From positions 1-25,278 of the forward strand of contig JBGUUX010000086.1 of the NCBI GenBank assembly GCA_045133915.1: DNA of 25,278 bases, given 5' to 3'. The notes below the pieces were generated by a model. The model did no database searches, was not told where the DNA came from, and saw only the letters and a program-made list of their open reading frames with translations. Below are positions 24,796 to 25,278 of this stretch, piece after piece (the first letter of the stretch is position 1; every line of letters begins with the position of its first letter). Source of the DNA: RGIG7300 sp045133915 (lineage in GTDB: Bacteria > Bacillota > Clostridia > Oscillospirales > CAG-272). The position numbers and the translations under genes are program-made.

Positions 24796-24986
24796 GGGCG
24801 CTTTGCGCCCAGCGATATAAATCCCTACGGGATTTGCGATATGTTGACACGCGATATATGCTTCACATGCGATATGCACTGCGGTGCGTAGGGATTTATA
24901 TCATATCGCAACCGAACAAAGTGAGGTTATATCGCATTTTACAGAATAAAATATATCGCATTCAACCGCAAGGTTGAATATATCGC
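24796..24986. repeat. Palindromic repeat element with eight GCGATAT/ATATCGC boxes (MITE-like)
   Basis: The left half carries four direct GCGATAT boxes (24812-24818, 24836-24842, 24851-24857, 24869-24875); the right half carries four copies of the reverse complement ATATCGC (24903-24909, 24929-24935, 24953-24959, 24980-24986). The element as a whole is therefore an inverted repeat centred near 24889. Most spaces between boxes are small hairpins themselves: AAATCCC/GGGATTT (24819-24835), AACC/GGTT (24910-24928), ATTTT/AAAAT, and ATTCAACC/GGTTGAAT (24960-24979). A further hairpin GGGCGC-TTT-GCGCCC (24796-24810) borders the left end. It has no coding potential of its own. Similar elements are, as far as I recall, frequent between genes in gut Clostridia, which fits a non-autonomous mobile element; this cannot be checked here. 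Confidence 0.75.
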
Positions 24987-25005
24987 AATATTTAATCATA
25001 TAACT

Positions 25006-25033
25006 TTGAGGCTATTGATAACAATAGCCTCAA
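25006..25033 (-). terminator. Terminator-like perfect hairpin behind the M24 gene
   Basis: A 12-bp perfect stem, TTGAGGCTATTG (25006-25017) with CAATAGCCTCAA (25022-25033), has the four-base loop ATAA. The tail is only moderately T-rich on either strand (AGTTATAT on minus), so termination strength is uncertain. By position it would end the M24 transcript, about 90 bases after its stop codon. Confidence 0.6.
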
Positions 25034-25124
25034 TATTATTTAATCAGCTACTAACCGCACCCCGTGTGATACTGATGGATCACCGTGTACTACAGAGCGC
25101 AGTTTCGCTGCAGGCCGTGCCTGC
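25034..25124. other. Structured 3' untranslated stretch after the M24 gene
   Basis: No gene is seen. Several short inverted repeats lie in a row: GCAGGC-CGT-GCCTGC (25110-25124, directly after the stop codon), AGCG/CGCT (about 25097-25110), and GTGAT/ATCAC (about 25066-25083). They could fold on the minus-strand transcript before the terminator. No known RNA family is recognised. Confidence 0.35.
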
Positions 25125-25278
25125 TTAGCAGTCGATCTCGATGCAGGTTTCGGGAACCTCGGGACAAAGCATATCAAAGCCGTCCTTGGTGACTGCGATA
25201 CCCTTTTCCCAACGAACGCCGAATGTGTCGGTGGAGATGTAAGTATCGATCTGGTAGCACATATTCTCCTTAAGATCA
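25125..25278 (-). CDS. M24-family metallopeptidase-like protein (Xaa-Pro aminopeptidase/creatinase type), C-terminal end only
   Basis: The frame is open from the window edge to TAA at 25125-25127, giving the last 50 or so residues. They include NMCYQIDTYIST, TFGVRWEKGIAVTKDG and a short tail CIEIDC. The R-W-E-x-G-I/V-x-V-T-x-x-G pattern near the C-terminus is where M24 (creatinase, prolidase, aminopeptidase P) proteins place their last metal-binding glutamate, here in RWEKG. The N-terminal part and start lie outside the window. A neighbouring creatininase-family gene on the same strand makes a creatinase-like role conceivable, but a plain aminopeptidase is as likely. Confidence 0.65.
   Translation of the reverse strand, partial: DLKENMCYQIDTYISTDTFGVRWEKGIAVTKDGFDMLCPEVPETCIEIDC

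Noticed and set aside
24537..24977. Plus-strand open frame running through the palindromic repeat element
   Set aside because: It is a chance frame across the antisense of the creatininase gene and the repeat boxes; composition is unlike protein-coding DNA nearby.
24812..24986. CRISPR array
   Set aside because: The repeated unit is only seven bases, half of the copies are inverted and the spacers are palindromic and of unequal length; no cas genes are present.

Overview
The window looks like chromosomal DNA from an anaerobic gut-type member of the Clostridia (Oscillospirales/Ruminococcaceae-like; inferred from gene content and protein style, not from a marker gene). Supporting signs are moderate GC, sigma-A promoters with strong Shine-Dalgarno sites, a six-subunit Rnf complex in the clostridial order C-D-G-E-A-B, a two-protein GlgC/GlgD ADP-glucose pyrophosphorylase, and a lipoprotein of the cAD1/PplA type. 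Almost everything from about 2.3 kb onward reads on the minus strand; only three genes at the left edge read on the plus strand.

Region by region: (1) 1-2271, plus strand: the 3' end of a small membrane-anchored protein resembling NTF2-fold immunity proteins, then a purine permease of the NCS2/AzgA type with a small antibiotic-biosynthesis-monooxygenase (ABM) domain protein, closed by a bidirectional terminator. (2) 2273-10995, minus strand: a redox locus. From a clear promoter at 10967-10995 run rnfC, rnfD, rnfG, rnfE, rnfA, rnfB, a NusG-domain-II protein and a Gx-transporter-family membrane protein. A second promoter then serves a two-repeat PplA-like lipoprotein and an ApbE flavin transferase. 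RnfG is unusual in carrying two FMN-binding domains. (3) 11041-13640, minus: a small CxxC lipoprotein and a family GH78 alpha-L-rhamnosidase. (4) 13666-23938, minus: glycogen metabolism in two transcription units, glgB-glgC-glgD-glgA (synthesis) and glgP plus a GH13 alpha-glucanase (breakdown), each with its own promoter and terminator. (5) 24002-25278, minus: a divergent creatininase-family amidohydrolase, a striking palindromic repeat element with four GCGATAT and four ATATCGC boxes, a terminator, and the 3' end of an M24 (creatinase/Xaa-Pro aminopeptidase-like) gene.

How the parts fit: Rnf couples ferredoxin oxidation to NAD+ reduction and ion export. ApbE is the enzyme that attaches FMN covalently to RnfG and RnfD. 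The NusG-II protein, Gx transporter and PplA-like lipoprotein are relatives of parts found in flavin-based extracellular electron transfer loci, so this cluster may link the Rnf complex to an extracytosolic flavin relay. This is the most interesting system in the window, and the link is inference. The glycogen genes form a complete store-and-release set: GlgC/D make ADP-glucose, GlgA polymerises it, GlgB branches, GlgP phosphorolyses, and the GH13 enzyme probably deals with maltodextrins or limit dextrins.
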